Below the pieces are notes generated by a model that had not been told where the DNA came from, ran no database searches, and was given only the letters and a program-made list of their open reading frames with translations. A stretch of DNA of 64,000 bases, taken from contig NC_053127.1 in assembly GCF_010015445.1 (NCBI RefSeq), positions 9,132,276 to 9,196,275 on the forward strand, in the 5' to 3' direction. This document shows positions 24,822 to 37,432 of this stretch, in pieces. The translations under genes and the position numbers were made by a program. Origin of the DNA: Perca fluviatilis (Eukaryota; Chordata; Actinopteri; Perciformes; Percidae). Position 1 is the stretch's first letter. Each line of letters starts with the position of its first letter.

Positions 24822-26629
24822 TTTTTTTAAATAAAATTCTTCTTCTTGTCAAAACCTGGCGCCTACCTTACGCACAATGCAACTTAGAATCTGGTGTGGT
24901 ATGTGTCTAATGTAGCCATGAGCTGCTAGCCTCAAAAGGTCTGGTAAGCTTGCTTCTTTCTAACTCCAGATCCACACTTATTATTTCATTTTCAAACTTG
25001 TAGTCTTCAGACAACCTTGTTCACAAATGCAGAAGTACTCCCCACAACTTGTAAACCGTTCCCCTTTAAGTGCACACGTTTGGATTTCACTTTTGTGTAT
25101 CAGTTATTATGTAATTTATCCTATCAGTAACCGCACGTGGTATCAGAACTGAATTTGGAGGTCAGAGAGCTCTAAACTAATTCACCTTGACAGTTCAAAG
25201 TCAATCTAGAGCAACTACAGTGATTCAGTCGGATCATGTATAATCTGCTCACAGAAGAACAACCGGAAGAATGACTGACAAAATATGAGAGGTGAAAGGA
25301 AAAGACTCTCCTGTACATTGATGATGCTTTGTCATGCACTCTGCATCTGAGTGACAACAGCTTTTTTAAGAGAACACCATTAGGAACAAGTCAATGTGAG
25401 GTCACATTGTTTTTAACAGTATTATCTCGCAAATCTTTCAAACCCTGACATCTTTTTTCCTGCATTGCTGTTTTAATTCTTCTCGAGGAGCCAAATTCTG
25501 AGCCTCGTTTATTTCTTCAACAGCTAGTGAATGTTCCTGTTTCCACTGCCTAAAATGTCACACCAGCTCCTTTACTCAACAGTAGTTTTCCAAATCAATT
25601 TGACATGATACAGAAGCTGGCAACACCCCTCAAATAACACAGCAGTTCTGGATCTTTATTGCACATGCACACTGTGTCTAGGGAGTGTTAGCAGTAAACA
25701 CATTTTTAAGAAATTACTGATATTTGCAGATCTAGGAATGCTCTGAATACAGATAATACGACTAAAGCCCTGCTAGTGGGCCCTTAAAGAAGCCATGTTC
25801 ATTTCAACAGAACGACCAACATAGTGAACAATTTTAATTTGTAAGCACTAGGCCATGGAGACACCACAATCAAGATGGCTTATCACCTTGAGAGCATGAA
25901 ATGGGATTCCTTGGAACACACATCCAAACCGTTTCTAGAAGAACTAGAACAACGGGGAAATGGGGAAAAAATAGGTACGTTCTACGCGTAAACCAAATCG
26001 ACTGATATGTACAAAATATACGTATCACTACAGAGATCCGTAATTCCTTTACGAGTGGTCGTGATCAGCTCCGGTGGCTAGGCTGCAGCGCAGCTGCGCC
26101 CGGTGGAATCCAGGCCAGCAAGCATCAGCAGCCTCCGAACGCTAAACGAATATGGAATCAGTCTCAGCTTCATGGAAGGACTTTGAAAGTGCCAAATGAC
26201 TTGCTTTAACAAATTTGTGTTTGTTTCTACAAGGAAAAATTGTCAAATAGCACTTCCATGAGGATGTCCTCAGCGCAAAGTTCAAGCTGCATGCAAAGTT
26301 TAAGTTATGTTCATCTTTTTATTTTTATTTTACATAAATGGTGTTCCTTTGCCGTTATTATTAATACCACCAAATAATACACTAAAGTGGCCAGGTTGCA
26401 AACTTATGGGGTTATGCATTTGTCCTAGCTGCGTTTAGGCTTGCTTTAAATTTGACCAATGTGTTTCAAGTGCAGATGAAGTTATACCTTAAAAACAAGT
26501 CAATTCCCGGGATTCCCAGGATAGCGTGCTTCTGATCCCAGGAGACAACATCTCATTTTCGGGAATAACATAAATCCCTACAAACAACCAATGCTGCCTT
26601 TTTTTCATCAGGACAGCCTACTAGTTTCA

Positions 26630-26700
26630 TCCTCTGGGGTCCATGAATATCTACAGAAGATGTTATAGTAGTCTGGCCCGTCTGTAGTTGCTGACAAACC
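26630..26700 (-). repeat. Dispersed repeat fragment, copy 3
   Basis: On the minus strand, GATATTCATGGACCCCAGAG followed by GATGAAA matches the core of the family seen at 10605 and 22570. Only about 70 bp are recognisable. Confidence 0.35.
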
Positions 26701-27714
26701 TTGCCCTGGAACAAAGTGTTGGACAGACGGACATCTTCAGCTTTAGGCCAACATTTTCATACAATATTGTCTTTATTCTGTGTGCGCTGGGAAGCGAGAC
26801 ATACAGACAGACCTGAGAGACTGACCAGCATTTGAACCCTTACCCCTGTGACCACCACAGACTGTTGCCCAGCCAGCTGCTGGGAATTCAGCAATTGACA
26901 TCCTCTTTACAGTGCTGTAAATGCATTTATAGTTCAACAGAGGAAGGGATGAGATGGCTGCTGGATCGGGGAAGGAAAACTCATTTAGGCTGCCGTTTGC
27001 TGCCTGGGGGTTGCAGGTGGTGCGCTGAGGTTTAAGGTGATGGTACCAAAGTGAGAAACAGAAGAAACACTTGTTGCCTTGCTTTTTTCAGTTTTCTTTA
27101 TCTGCAGTACCAGGCACAAAATAACTGCCAAGGGAGTGCTGGAGAATGAAACCAAAGGAGGAAGTCCCTGGAACTTTTACCAGCGTAACAGGAGACACCA
27201 AGCTCCTGCTCAATAAAAAAAAAACTTGCGTGGTGGACACACACAGTGCATTCTGCAGTTTCATGTTAGCATAAGCATTCTTGTCAGATGCTGAGGAAAC
27301 TATTGTCTACTGCATTACAAAACCTTTCACTGTCCTCCTGTCCAGTCATCTCCCTCTGCCCACTATCTCCTTTTTTTTTGTATACTGTGAACCAAAATGG
27401 CCACAAGAGCAGAGAAATCATGGCAGAAGTTGGTGGACGGCCCCTATACACACTCGGCCCTCCCTTTCCACAGGTCAATAACCTGTAAAGATTTAGGGCC
27501 CATTATTTCCTGCTTTCAAGTCACACATTGTCAAAGGCAATGCTGAGTTTATTAAGGCTGGAGTCACAGGGCCTGAGTGGGCAGCAGGGAATCCAGTGAT
27601 CACTTGGGTAGTAAAACTGTGTGACAAAGAGAAAAGGAGGGAAATGTGTAAACTGGCAAAGAAATATTCGGAATTCTAAACTGGAACTTGACAGGAATTA
27701 AATACCATTGGTGC

Positions 27715-28075
27715 GCACTGGAAAAAAAGGCCACTTCAAAAATAAGTAAAAAATATCTGTGTTTTTTGCTTGGAATAAGTCAAAAAAGAAAAGAAAAAAA
27801 AAAAAGATATAATCAAACAACATGATTCATCTTTTACAAATATCAGCAGCGTGAAAACCTCACAATGTAAAAATAAAAAAGCTTGTTTCATCTGAGATAT
27901 GACTTAAAACAAGGTGTTTAAAGACTTTCACTTACAAGATATTTAAGTACCGTCTGAAAACAAGTCCCTACATCTCACTAAAATATAGCTTGTTAGGTGA
28001 TTGTGTCTTATATTAAGTGTTATTAGAGATTTTGACTAGAAATAGGATGAACATACTTTAGTTTTTTGGCAGTCC
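27715..28075. repeat. Possible MITE with CACTGG / CAGTC ends
   Basis: The left boundary CACTGGAAAAAAAGG and the right boundary GTTTTTTGGCAGTCC are roughly inverted. The interior is rich in AAACAAG, TTTTGACTAGAAATAGGAT and AAGATATTTAAGT words, like a CTGCAGTG-ended fish MITE. No target duplication is found, so this remains tentative. Confidence 0.4.
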
Positions 28076-28876
28076 AAAATCTGTTGTGTGATCCATTTAT
28101 TTCTAAATCTATTCAAGAAGAATAAAAAGTTGGTAGTTTCTTTAAGTTAAATGTCTCTACTCTGTCTGCATGTCATGGTGTGAAGATTAGTTAAGGATAC
28201 AATGACCAAGAAAGCAACTAGAACATAGTAAAACTATTGTTGGGCGAGTCAGTTAAACTCAGGAAAGGAGGCAAAAGCTGAGCCAACAGAAACAACAGGA
28301 GACATGGCTGCGAGTGCAGATAATAGGATATCCAAATGGCTAAACAACAGGAAATGCTTGAAACAAGAACGTTTTTTTTAGTTTTTTTACTGCACTCAGG
28401 TGCATTGATTTACATACTTGTTTATTTAGTTTGATTCCAAAATCCTCTCTTTCATCCCGTTAAATCTTCCACATAAAACATAAGTGCGGACTTCAAACGG
28501 GCAAATCGGATCAATTAGGAAAATCGCACAACAAGAGCTATTTAGGGGAGTAAACTTACCTCAAAAACCACGATACAACATGTAGTCATCAAGCCTGCGC
28601 TATCTGCCAAATGACACCATACAGATGTTACTAACTCTTTTCCATGATGTCATCCGTTTTTCCACAAATGGGGTGTCAGAGCGAGGATATTATTTGGTGA
28701 GCGAAGTCAGAAAATGATGAGGAAAAATCTCCCCAATGTTCCGATTCTGTCCAGACCCACAGCACCGACGACATTGGGATCCAATTAGTTATCATTTATG
28801 AGAGCCTGAGCTCAGCTTTCTGGCTGCCTTCGTCAGCTGCCTTCATTTTGAGCTACAATAAAGTCGAAAGACATTG

Positions 28877-29700
28877 CTTACGCACAGTGGTGGAATATAA
28901 CTTAGTACATTAACTCACGTAAGTACTGTACTTCAAGTACAGACTCAAGGTACTTGTACTTTTCTTGAGTATCTCCATTTTATTCAGCTGCGTACTCGTA
29001 CTCCACTACATCTCCGAGGGAACTATTGAACTTTTTACTGCGCTACATTTGTCTGACAGCTTTAGTTACTTTGCAGATGAGAGCTTTTCATCAGTTTTTT
29101 CCTCCCCTCCCTGTCCAGTGAAAACCACGTATCTCCAGACGCGTTTGATGTCGAATGTTTGTGATAAACTGAAGGATGAAGTGTTCCTTTATGTGCTGAG
29201 AAGATTCTCCTACTTCTTAAGCTAAGTGAACTCTTTAAAAAGCCTCTCGGATCAGCTGATAAAATGCATCGTCACAAAGCTGAAAACAGGGCTGTTTTTC
29301 TGACACCATGAAAAGTTTTCAAACTTTTTAGAGATACGTGGTTCTCACAGGACAGCGACGCTACAAACATATGATGATCTTATAAAATATGATGCATTGC
29401 TGTAGATTAAACTACCCAACAGAATATAAAGGAGTTCAAATGATCTACAGCAATAAAATGCAACATTAATGCAGCAGGAATATTAATCCAGAAACATCAG
29501 ATGGAAGATGAAAACACTGACAGGGAACATTTCACTGCACACTCAGTACTATTACTTTAAGTAGTTTAAGTACATTTTGCTGACTTCTATACTTCCACTT
29601 AAGTAAGGACGTTTACTTGTAGTGGAGTGTTTTCAGTGTGGTATTAGTACTTTCACTGAAGTAAAAGGATCTAAATACTTCTTCCATCACTGCTTATGCA
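28877..29700. mobile_element. hAT-like non-autonomous element (CAGTGGTGGAA ends)
   Basis: The left end CAGTGGTGGAAT begins at 28885 and the right end CTTCCATCACTG finishes at 29692, inverted with one mismatch over the outer 11 bases. Flanks CTTACGCA (28877-28884) and CTTATGCA (29693-29700) are an 8-bp target duplication with one mutation. The subterminal regions are full of AAGTACTT/AAGTA-type words in inverted arrangement (28910-28980 and 29565-29680). The body of 808 bp has no transposase. The family is abundant in percomorph genomes as I recall it, so this copy looks fairly young and complete. Confidence 0.78.
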
Positions 29701-29815
29701 TTGCTGCATTATGGATAGACACATATAGTCCTAAATAAAGAACAGGCAAGGAGAAACTGATGTTCACACATTCTGTTAACTGTAGTGTAAAAGGAAAGCA
29801 GAGGGTCAACAGGTC

Positions 29816-29874
29816 AGAATACCAGATATTGTAAGACTTGTTAAGAGAACAAGTCTTACAATAGCTGGTATTCT
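29816..29874. repeat. Near-perfect 27-bp hairpin with 5-nt loop
   Basis: The left arm 29816-29842 (AGAATACCAGATATTGTAAG then ACTTGTT) and right arm 29848-29874 are complementary at 26 of 27 positions around the loop AAGAG. It stands about 115 bp past the end of the hAT element at 28885-29692 and is not part of its ends. It could be an inverted duplication from replication or a small structured RNA; no expression evidence is visible. Confidence 0.9.
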
Positions 29875-32219
29875 AAGGTATTGAATGGCGCTATTAACAG
29901 CATTTTAAATCTTAAATTCAGTTAAAGGTTTGGTCACTTTCAACCTAAAAAAAAACCTGTGCAAAAAAAAAGTGACTAAAGTGTTTATCGTTTCTTTTGC
30001 CAGCCCTCTTCGTCCTGCAGACCGGGCACTTTGTGCACAGGCCTCCACACAGCTCTGGATATAGATACAGCAGAACAGATACTGTAGAGGCAACGACAGC
30101 TCTTGGCAGGCAGCCAAAAGTAGGGAAGTGTGTGTGTATATAAGTGTGGTTGGTGTGGTGGTGGTGGGTGGGTGGGTGAACCAGCTGAGGCAGATATAGG
30201 CCAAATGGTGAATGTACAGTTCAAAGAGTTCGCCTGTCCTCTCTAGTTGCTCTCTGAGTAGACCTTGGTTCACCCTCTTTTACTGCAGTTACCTGGAAAT
30301 TATTTGCTGGATGCAAGATGTTCCATTCCATTTATTTATTGTGTATCTTATTAATTGTGTGCATTGTTGTGTGTCAACTGAATCTAAAAAAACTAACTGA
30401 AATGCACTAAGGTAAACAATGTATTTTGTCCATCCGGATTGCATGATAACTCAATTTTTCTGGTACATTAGGATATTCTGTGTTATTTCTAGCATGACAA
30501 AGTCTCCATTGTGGTTGTGAAGCCATGAAATTATACTAAACAGCAATCTTACAAAAGATCGAGCACAAATTGTCTGTGACTTATGAATAGTGATCAATTT
30601 AAGTGTATTCCCTTTAATTGTATTTGTGGAATCTCACTGAATTCAGATTTTATACTTTGTGACATTTCAATTATCTGCTTCAAACTTGCTGGATGGTTTC
30701 ATAAAACAAAGCTATGCCTGCATGGATTTGATACATTTGGATTCTGAAAAGCCCCCAAAACAGGTCATTTTGTTACAACTTTCACTGCAAAAACCTATCA
30801 AATATGCAGTTACTTAACCAGTTAAGATTCACTCAGTTCCGTATCATCTTCTAAAGCTCCAACATTGGCGAAGATGAAACTTTAATGATCTGTGTTAAAC
30901 TGTGCCACAGGCAGCAAATGCGACATGGCTGAGACACTTTCCATTTTTTTTTCAGCTCGATCTGCTTTTTGATGTTCAAGGAGCTGATTTATTCACTTCA
31001 ACCAAACCGATGGAAACATTACATAAAATGTAATGCAACATTTCAAAAGTTTGCGCAAGGCTCGAAGTGGGTGACAGTTTGACAGAAACATCTGTATTGG
31101 TGCTGTAGTCATGCTGGGTGCACTCATTATGTCTTTGTACTCTTTGTGTCTTTGAGTTTAATCCACGGAGATGTGTTTGCATATTTAGTGGACACCTCAT
31201 AAGGCAAAAGCTCTTTCTTAGAAACTCTCACTGGGTATATTTACATGCATCTCCCTTTTTTAACCAGTTAATCAAGCAAAATGCTTTTGGGACAGTGCGT
31301 ACAGACTTTATAACTGGGTGAAAAGAAGCAGGGTAATGTAATACGCCACACAGGCCGCCTGAGGCATACGTGGACTAACAGGGCTGACAGTCCTATGATA
31401 TTACTGTTTTCTTCACTTTATAGTGTCTTTATTTGTGGCATGCTTATTAAAACTTATTTTTGTGTGATCATACATTGCATAGTTGATGTGATGCAACATG
31501 CAACAGGGGTAGCCCCCCCCCCGATTCTGGATTTACAGTTGGGATCAAGGAGATGTTCTCTCAAAAAGACTTTAAATGTATCCCAGTCCTGGCTAATTTA
31601 GACGTTTTGTTAAGATAAGGTGTTTTAATAATATAGTTCGCAGACTTATGTTTGAAATGAGAAATGTATTGACCGCTGGGGGACAACACTTCACTACTCT
31701 GTCTTAAAACGCAACATAAGAAGAGCAACTGGTGTGTTTACAGCGCAGCCGAACAAAGCTAGGGGCTGAGACGGATTTATTGCTTCATGTTGTTTTTAAT
31801 AAAGACGACGGTCGACATCAGAATTCGTGATCGAATGTTGTCTTCCGCATTTGATCCGATAGTGACGGATTATAAGTTATTGTTGCGGCATTTGTTACAG
31901 AAAACAGCGCGATAACAGGAAACAAGGGAGAGAACTGGGGACGTTGTGGTTCACGGACGCTCTTAAGCTGCAGCGATGCCCCCAAGAATTATAACTTTAC
32001 CAAAGTCTGGACGATAACACTGTTAAGTATTCTTCCTGCATGTAAACAAAGCAACAGCTCATTATCAAATGAAATACATACACAGGTGTGGTGCAGCCTG
32101 TAGTGTTCAGAAACTGTCTGCAAGAGTCAACTAATAGTTGCAAATCAACACAGAAAAAGCCTGTTTATCCCTGGATTGAAGTGTTTTTCCCTCTGACCAG
32201 CCATATTAGTATTCCGTGG

Positions 32220-32760
32220 CCACTTGCTTGTTTTCAACAGTTATAACACAATATCCATGCTTTGCTTTTATGTCGCACCTCCCTGTGGAATTAGTAGCAT
32301 AAAGGCAATCCTTGTGTGTCCTGGCTACTTCCAGATGGCTTTGGGAGTGCTTTTATCTTCTCCCTCTGCCTCGCTCGCTCCATCTCCTTTCACTTTCTCA
32401 AGCTTTCTTTCTTCCCCCCCTCACATGAAAGTGCCGTCGGCAGATCTTTGCTTAGCCGGGTTCATTCTCTCTTCATCCGAAAATATAAAAGTTTCAAAGA
32501 GCATTTCATGAGGGAGCTCTTCCATAAATGGGATTCATAGCTTTCTAATCTGCGCCGCGAAATTGATCTAAAAAGTTTCCCAGAGCTATTGGCCAACTTA
32601 CATAACGCAATAAAAGGTCGTGCCTGAGAGAATATTTACTTTTATTACCATTTGTGTCACAAACAAACAATCCCCCCCACTCTGTTTTCCCAGTTGGGAC
32701 TGGAAATGAATCCTTTGCAAAACAACAAAAAAAGAAGCCATAATGACATTTCATTCAAAT
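32220..32760. promoter_or_regulatory. Candidate conserved non-coding block
   Basis: A long complex stretch without simple repeats includes CTGGCTACTTCCAGATGGCT, ATAAATGGGATTCATAGC and CTTACATAACGCAATAAAAG. It contrasts with the repeat-rich surroundings. Frame analysis shows no coding pattern. Confidence 0.25.
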
Positions 32761-35666
32761 TTACAAACACATTGTGGTATGCTAAAGCAAATTTGGGACA
32801 CACTGTCAAAAGAATGAGTGGAAGTCTTATTTTATTAAACAGAGAGTGAGAGAGTAGGCAACATAAAAATGCCAGATTAGAGAAGTTATGCTGTCTGTAC
32901 TGGCCAAATAAACTGACATATGTTGCCTACTTAATAAGTATTCAGTCACATGGTGCACTCAATGAATAGTTCACACTCAACAACTTTCAAAGCCATCAGA
33001 TCGGTTCACACCACACAGCGTGCCGCCTTGTTATCGGGAGGCTTTAAGTTGTTGTGGTTTTCACAATACATGACTGATTGGTGACAGGGGCTCACACAGC
33101 ACAAGCTCTTTCACCAGGAGGAATCCCTGATGAGTGCGTCTGGTCCCCAAACGCACTACATTTTGTCACGAAAAAAAACACGCGAGAAGTGACACGGCAC
33201 ATGACAAACAATGCGCGAGACGGAACCTTTTTTTTTTAAAGCAAACCAACTGAACTCTCATTGTAGGTCATGCTTGCTGTTGTTGTCGTTGGCACACGTG
33301 TTCACAAAATAGCCTTTTCACACGTCTTTACTATCTATAGCCCGTTCTCTCTAGGTGCAACACCAACTTTGGTCCATGTTGCAAATGCCAAAAGGTCCCT
33401 ATTGTTACAGGCCACCCATCCCGCAGGTTTCAACCGGTATCTTGCGCTCTCATTGGCTCTTGGACTCCCCAACAGGTCCAGATATTTACCCTTAGTCAGA
33501 TGTCTGGAACGCGTCTACGGTGCATCTGCGAGCCTCTCGGCAAGCGTCTTCGAAACACTTTACACATAGCGATTGGCGTCAATTTGCGAGCGCTGAGCCA
33601 ACGCCAGTTTGCCTCTGATCTGGGCCTCGTATCGGGGAGCTTCGAGAACTGTCAGCGAGTGGAAAGTCAGGGCTAAAGTGGTGTAGTGTGAATACAACAT
33701 TCTTTACTCGTCTAGCCGTTTGTTTGACATGGGACTAAATACAGCCTTGGTTTTTAAGACCCTGGGCATCAGCAGGCCGATAATCCAACAGAAGAAAAAC
33801 CAGACGGGACATGTGAACAGAGAAGTGCGTGACTGTCTACACTCATGTGAAACCTCTGCCTAATCACACACACTGTCACAACACAATGAAAGAGCTGTCA
33901 AATGTGATTGGCTGACTTCCATTTCTGCCAATGTCAGTGCATACCATGGGCTCATTACAGAAACTGTGACAAGTGGTAGTGAAAATCTAATAGCGTGAAT
34001 GTATGACACACTGTTATATCATTACCAGAACAATGTTTTACTGTTGGGCTTAATGCCGCAGAAGTCGGAGGCATTTTTGAAGCAGGAGTGGTTTTACTCG
34101 AGACTCTGTCACACGCCGTTTGTCTCATGGAGTAAGTCTCACTTGACTTGCAGGTGTGACTCCCCTGTCCAGCTCGCGAGTAGATGATGGAAACAATACA
34201 CGGGCAGGATTGTCAGAGGAAGCTCTGATTTGATGCGACAGGAAGTGTTCAGCAGGCTGACCGTTACAGAACTTCAGCTGCGCTCACAGCAGACCCGACA
34301 GTTTACATGACACACTAACTCTCGGTCAGACCACACATTTCTTGCTTGAATATTAGCATACATGACGAAAGGTATGCGGCACTGAGACAGTCCTACAATT
34401 AGGGCTTAGATCCGAATATTCAAATATTCAACAGATAGATAGATATTCAATTTTAGGATTAAAAATTTTTAAAACGTGCATGAAGGCTAAAATTCACTGT
34501 GGTTATGTCGAGATTAAGCCGCTAGCTAAATGTCCACTAGCTGCTGGCTAATTTATGCAGCGCTGTGTCGTCCATCTCAGCCAAGAACACAGAAATGTTG
34601 AGAGCAGTCGGATGTGTGTAGAGGTCTGTATGGTTATACTATAGCAGGCTAGTGTCGTTTTCAGGCGATTTGATGAAAGTAAAGACTACCCGTTCATAAT
34701 GCCAATAAAGTGAGGCACCGGCTGGCTGAGCATTCATTCCCACACACTGCGTCTGTAGTCACTCGACAGACAGACAGTCCGGCAAAAACTTAGGTCCTTC
34801 CATTTTTTTTTGAAAGCCTGTGGCAAAAAAGTTAAGACCAAATCAACTTTTGGAGAAAAGCAACCCAACATTAGCCTGCGGTGGACAATCATGTAACGCT
34901 ATCAGACGTCAGTCGCAGCTTGCGAGTCCCGAAACGTCACTGTGAAGAAGTTTTAAACACTACGAAGGTAAAAAAAAATAAAAAAATAAAAACGCAACAT
35001 AAGCACTGAACTGCCCAGGAGATTGTGTAACAACAGGTGACTGTGTCCTGCAACAGCGAAGCAGTCGCTTCATCGCCTTTTATTTTCCCATAAAATGAAG
35101 CTGCCTTCAAGTGCGGTCGGAAATGTTGGTTTTCCCCCGCCTCTGCCACCGAAGCTTTGAATATTCGCTGTTGAAAAGCACCGAAGCTCAAAGAAAATTT
35201 TTTAAGCAATTAACAACGCAATTACCACTTGACATCCTGACAACATTACATAACTGTAAAGACACCACTGTACGTAGTAGACCATAATGACAGTATTCAG
35301 CATTTTCCTACACCGAGATGCTCTCTGCTCAGTTTGAACGAGGGTGCAGCAAAAGTATTCCAACTATGTGAGGTTACGAAACTCCATGTGCTACTATTAA
35401 TGATAATTTCACATTTTTGCAGAGCTATTTTCATCCTCACACTTGACACCATTTGGATAGTGAGCCCTGCAGAATCAGTTGTAACCACCGAGTTAGTGTG
35501 TCTGACCCCGTCATGGTCATCATATCAGAACACGTCGCACATCGCCACGTCAGAAATGGGTTGATTGGGTCACTACGGTGCATCAACACACAAACACTGC
35601 ATGTAAAGCAGCTCGGTGTTATTCTGTGAGCTGTCCTGGATAAATGTCGCACCAGTTGGTTTCTGC

Positions 35667-35668
<2 letters not shown>

Positions 35669-35744
<76 letters not shown>
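35669..35744. repeat. (TG)38 microsatellite
   Basis: A pure run of 76 bases. Confidence 0.98.
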
Positions 35745-35747
<3 letters not shown>

Positions 35748-35864
35748 ATGTACGTGCACGTCTGTAGGTTTTACAGTCGAGCTCAATACACGCACGCCCG
35801 GGCACACACTCGCACAAAGCAACACAAATCCATACTAGCCACAGGCTTCTCTCCAATCTATTTT

Positions 35865-35965
35865 CTGCTCAGCTGGTTTTAAATGAAGTTATTATGACTC
35901 ATTAAAATGCCCACAAGCTTGTGGAAGTCGGCCAATTACGATTTAAATTTAGCCTCCTGCTCTCA
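35865..35965. promoter_or_regulatory. Candidate enhancer core with AP-1 palindrome
   Basis: ATGACTCAT (35894-35902) is a perfect AP-1/bZIP palindrome, followed by TAAAATG and then CCAATTA about 30 bp on, a homeodomain-type word. The block lies between two long CA/TG repeats. Confidence 0.28.
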
Positions 35966-36112
35966 CAACCTTATCTCCCCCTCCCCCTGTAAAACCCACC
36001 TCGCATCACAGCCACTGCTTTTTTTTTTACTCTTTTGTTTTGGGAGGGGGGTGTTTGTAATGCATTCAGAATCCCTTTAACAATCTTCACCACCCCTGTC
36101 TCGCTCGCACAC

Positions 36113-36250
<138 letters not shown>

Positions 36251-36772
36251 CTGTATATGCATGTAGCCTACTTTGACACAACATGCAAGTGCTGAGATGT
36301 GTTTGAGGACTTGAATGATCCAGGTGAATATCTTTGCAATGAATAATAACACACAAATGGCAAACAACAAGAATACAATTTAAACAGGGCTTATATCAAC
36401 ATGTGCTGTCCAGACACACATAGCAGCACCTCCTACAAATGTGGCAAGTACCACTAATTGCTATACAGAACTGCACAACTGGAACTTGCCAGGACCACAC
36501 TGTACACACTCTCACATGCACGCTTGGTAGTCTTTACATAACTGAAGTTTTCCTTGGTAAACTGTGGTTTCCTTTTTTCATAACTCAAACACACCGTACA
36601 TTATTTGCAAATGCATTTCCTTGTCATGCGCTGCTCGTTGTGCCGTTAAAGGCCTGATGGGTTTGCCGCACACACACACTGTATTAAACACCAGGTGTCT
36701 GGAAGTTCTACCACTTCCCTACACAAACATTTTTTTTTTTTTGCATTTCTCTTAGCAGGGGGGAATATGATT

Positions 36773-36799
36773 ATGATGATGATGATGATGATGATGATG
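36773..36799. repeat. (ATG)9 trinucleotide repeat
   Basis: A pure run of 27 bases. Confidence 0.98.
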
Positions 36800-37015
36800 T
36801 CAACAGGGACTGGCAATTGCCTTAAAAATCAAGACTTATTGTGTCCAGATTTGTGCCATGGAGGATTCACAATCAGCTCTGTCTTCTGTCACCCTGAGAC
36901 AGTCTGAAGGACAGACACTCCCAGAATACCTGGAGACTAGACGAGCAATTCCACCTGATCCTGCTATAGCCCCCTTGAGCAAAATTCAGCTAGTAAGAAC
37001 CCCTCAAACACCACC

Positions 37016-37016
<1 letters not shown>

Positions 37017-37067
<51 letters not shown>
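37017..37067. repeat. (AC)25 microsatellite
   Basis: A run of 51 bases. It is followed by an interrupted TG tract at 37151-37196 and another AC run at 37332, so three tracts lie within 400 bp. Confidence 0.98.
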
Positions 37068-37068
<1 letters not shown>

Positions 37069-37327
37069 CCTAATTTAACATTAGACTCTGAAGCAAACAA
37101 ATGTCTCCAGCCTGCGCATCTCCTCCTTCCTTTCCATTGAATGGTGAGCAGTGTGTGTGTGTGTGTTTATGTGTGTGTGTATGTGTGTGTGTGTGTAGCA
37201 TGTTTGAGAGTGAGAGTGTTTGTGCTTGATTCGTGTGTACATATGTGTTTATGAGTGTGTGCGTTCTACAGTATCATTCGAATTTCCAGGAGAGCAAATT
37301 AATTGGCAGGCTTTTGCAATAATTGAG

Positions 37328-37331
<4 letters not shown>

Positions 37332-37425
<94 letters not shown>

Positions 37426-37432
37426 AGAGAGA
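37332..37432. repeat. (AC)45(AG)5 compound microsatellite
   Basis: A pure AC run of 91 bases passes into a short AG run at 37422-37432. Confidence 0.98.

Noticed and set aside
34395..34480. GGGCTTAGATCCGAATATTC stretch as a MITE end
   Set aside because: A weak resemblance to ATTCGAATA-type fish repeats only; no partner terminus was found.
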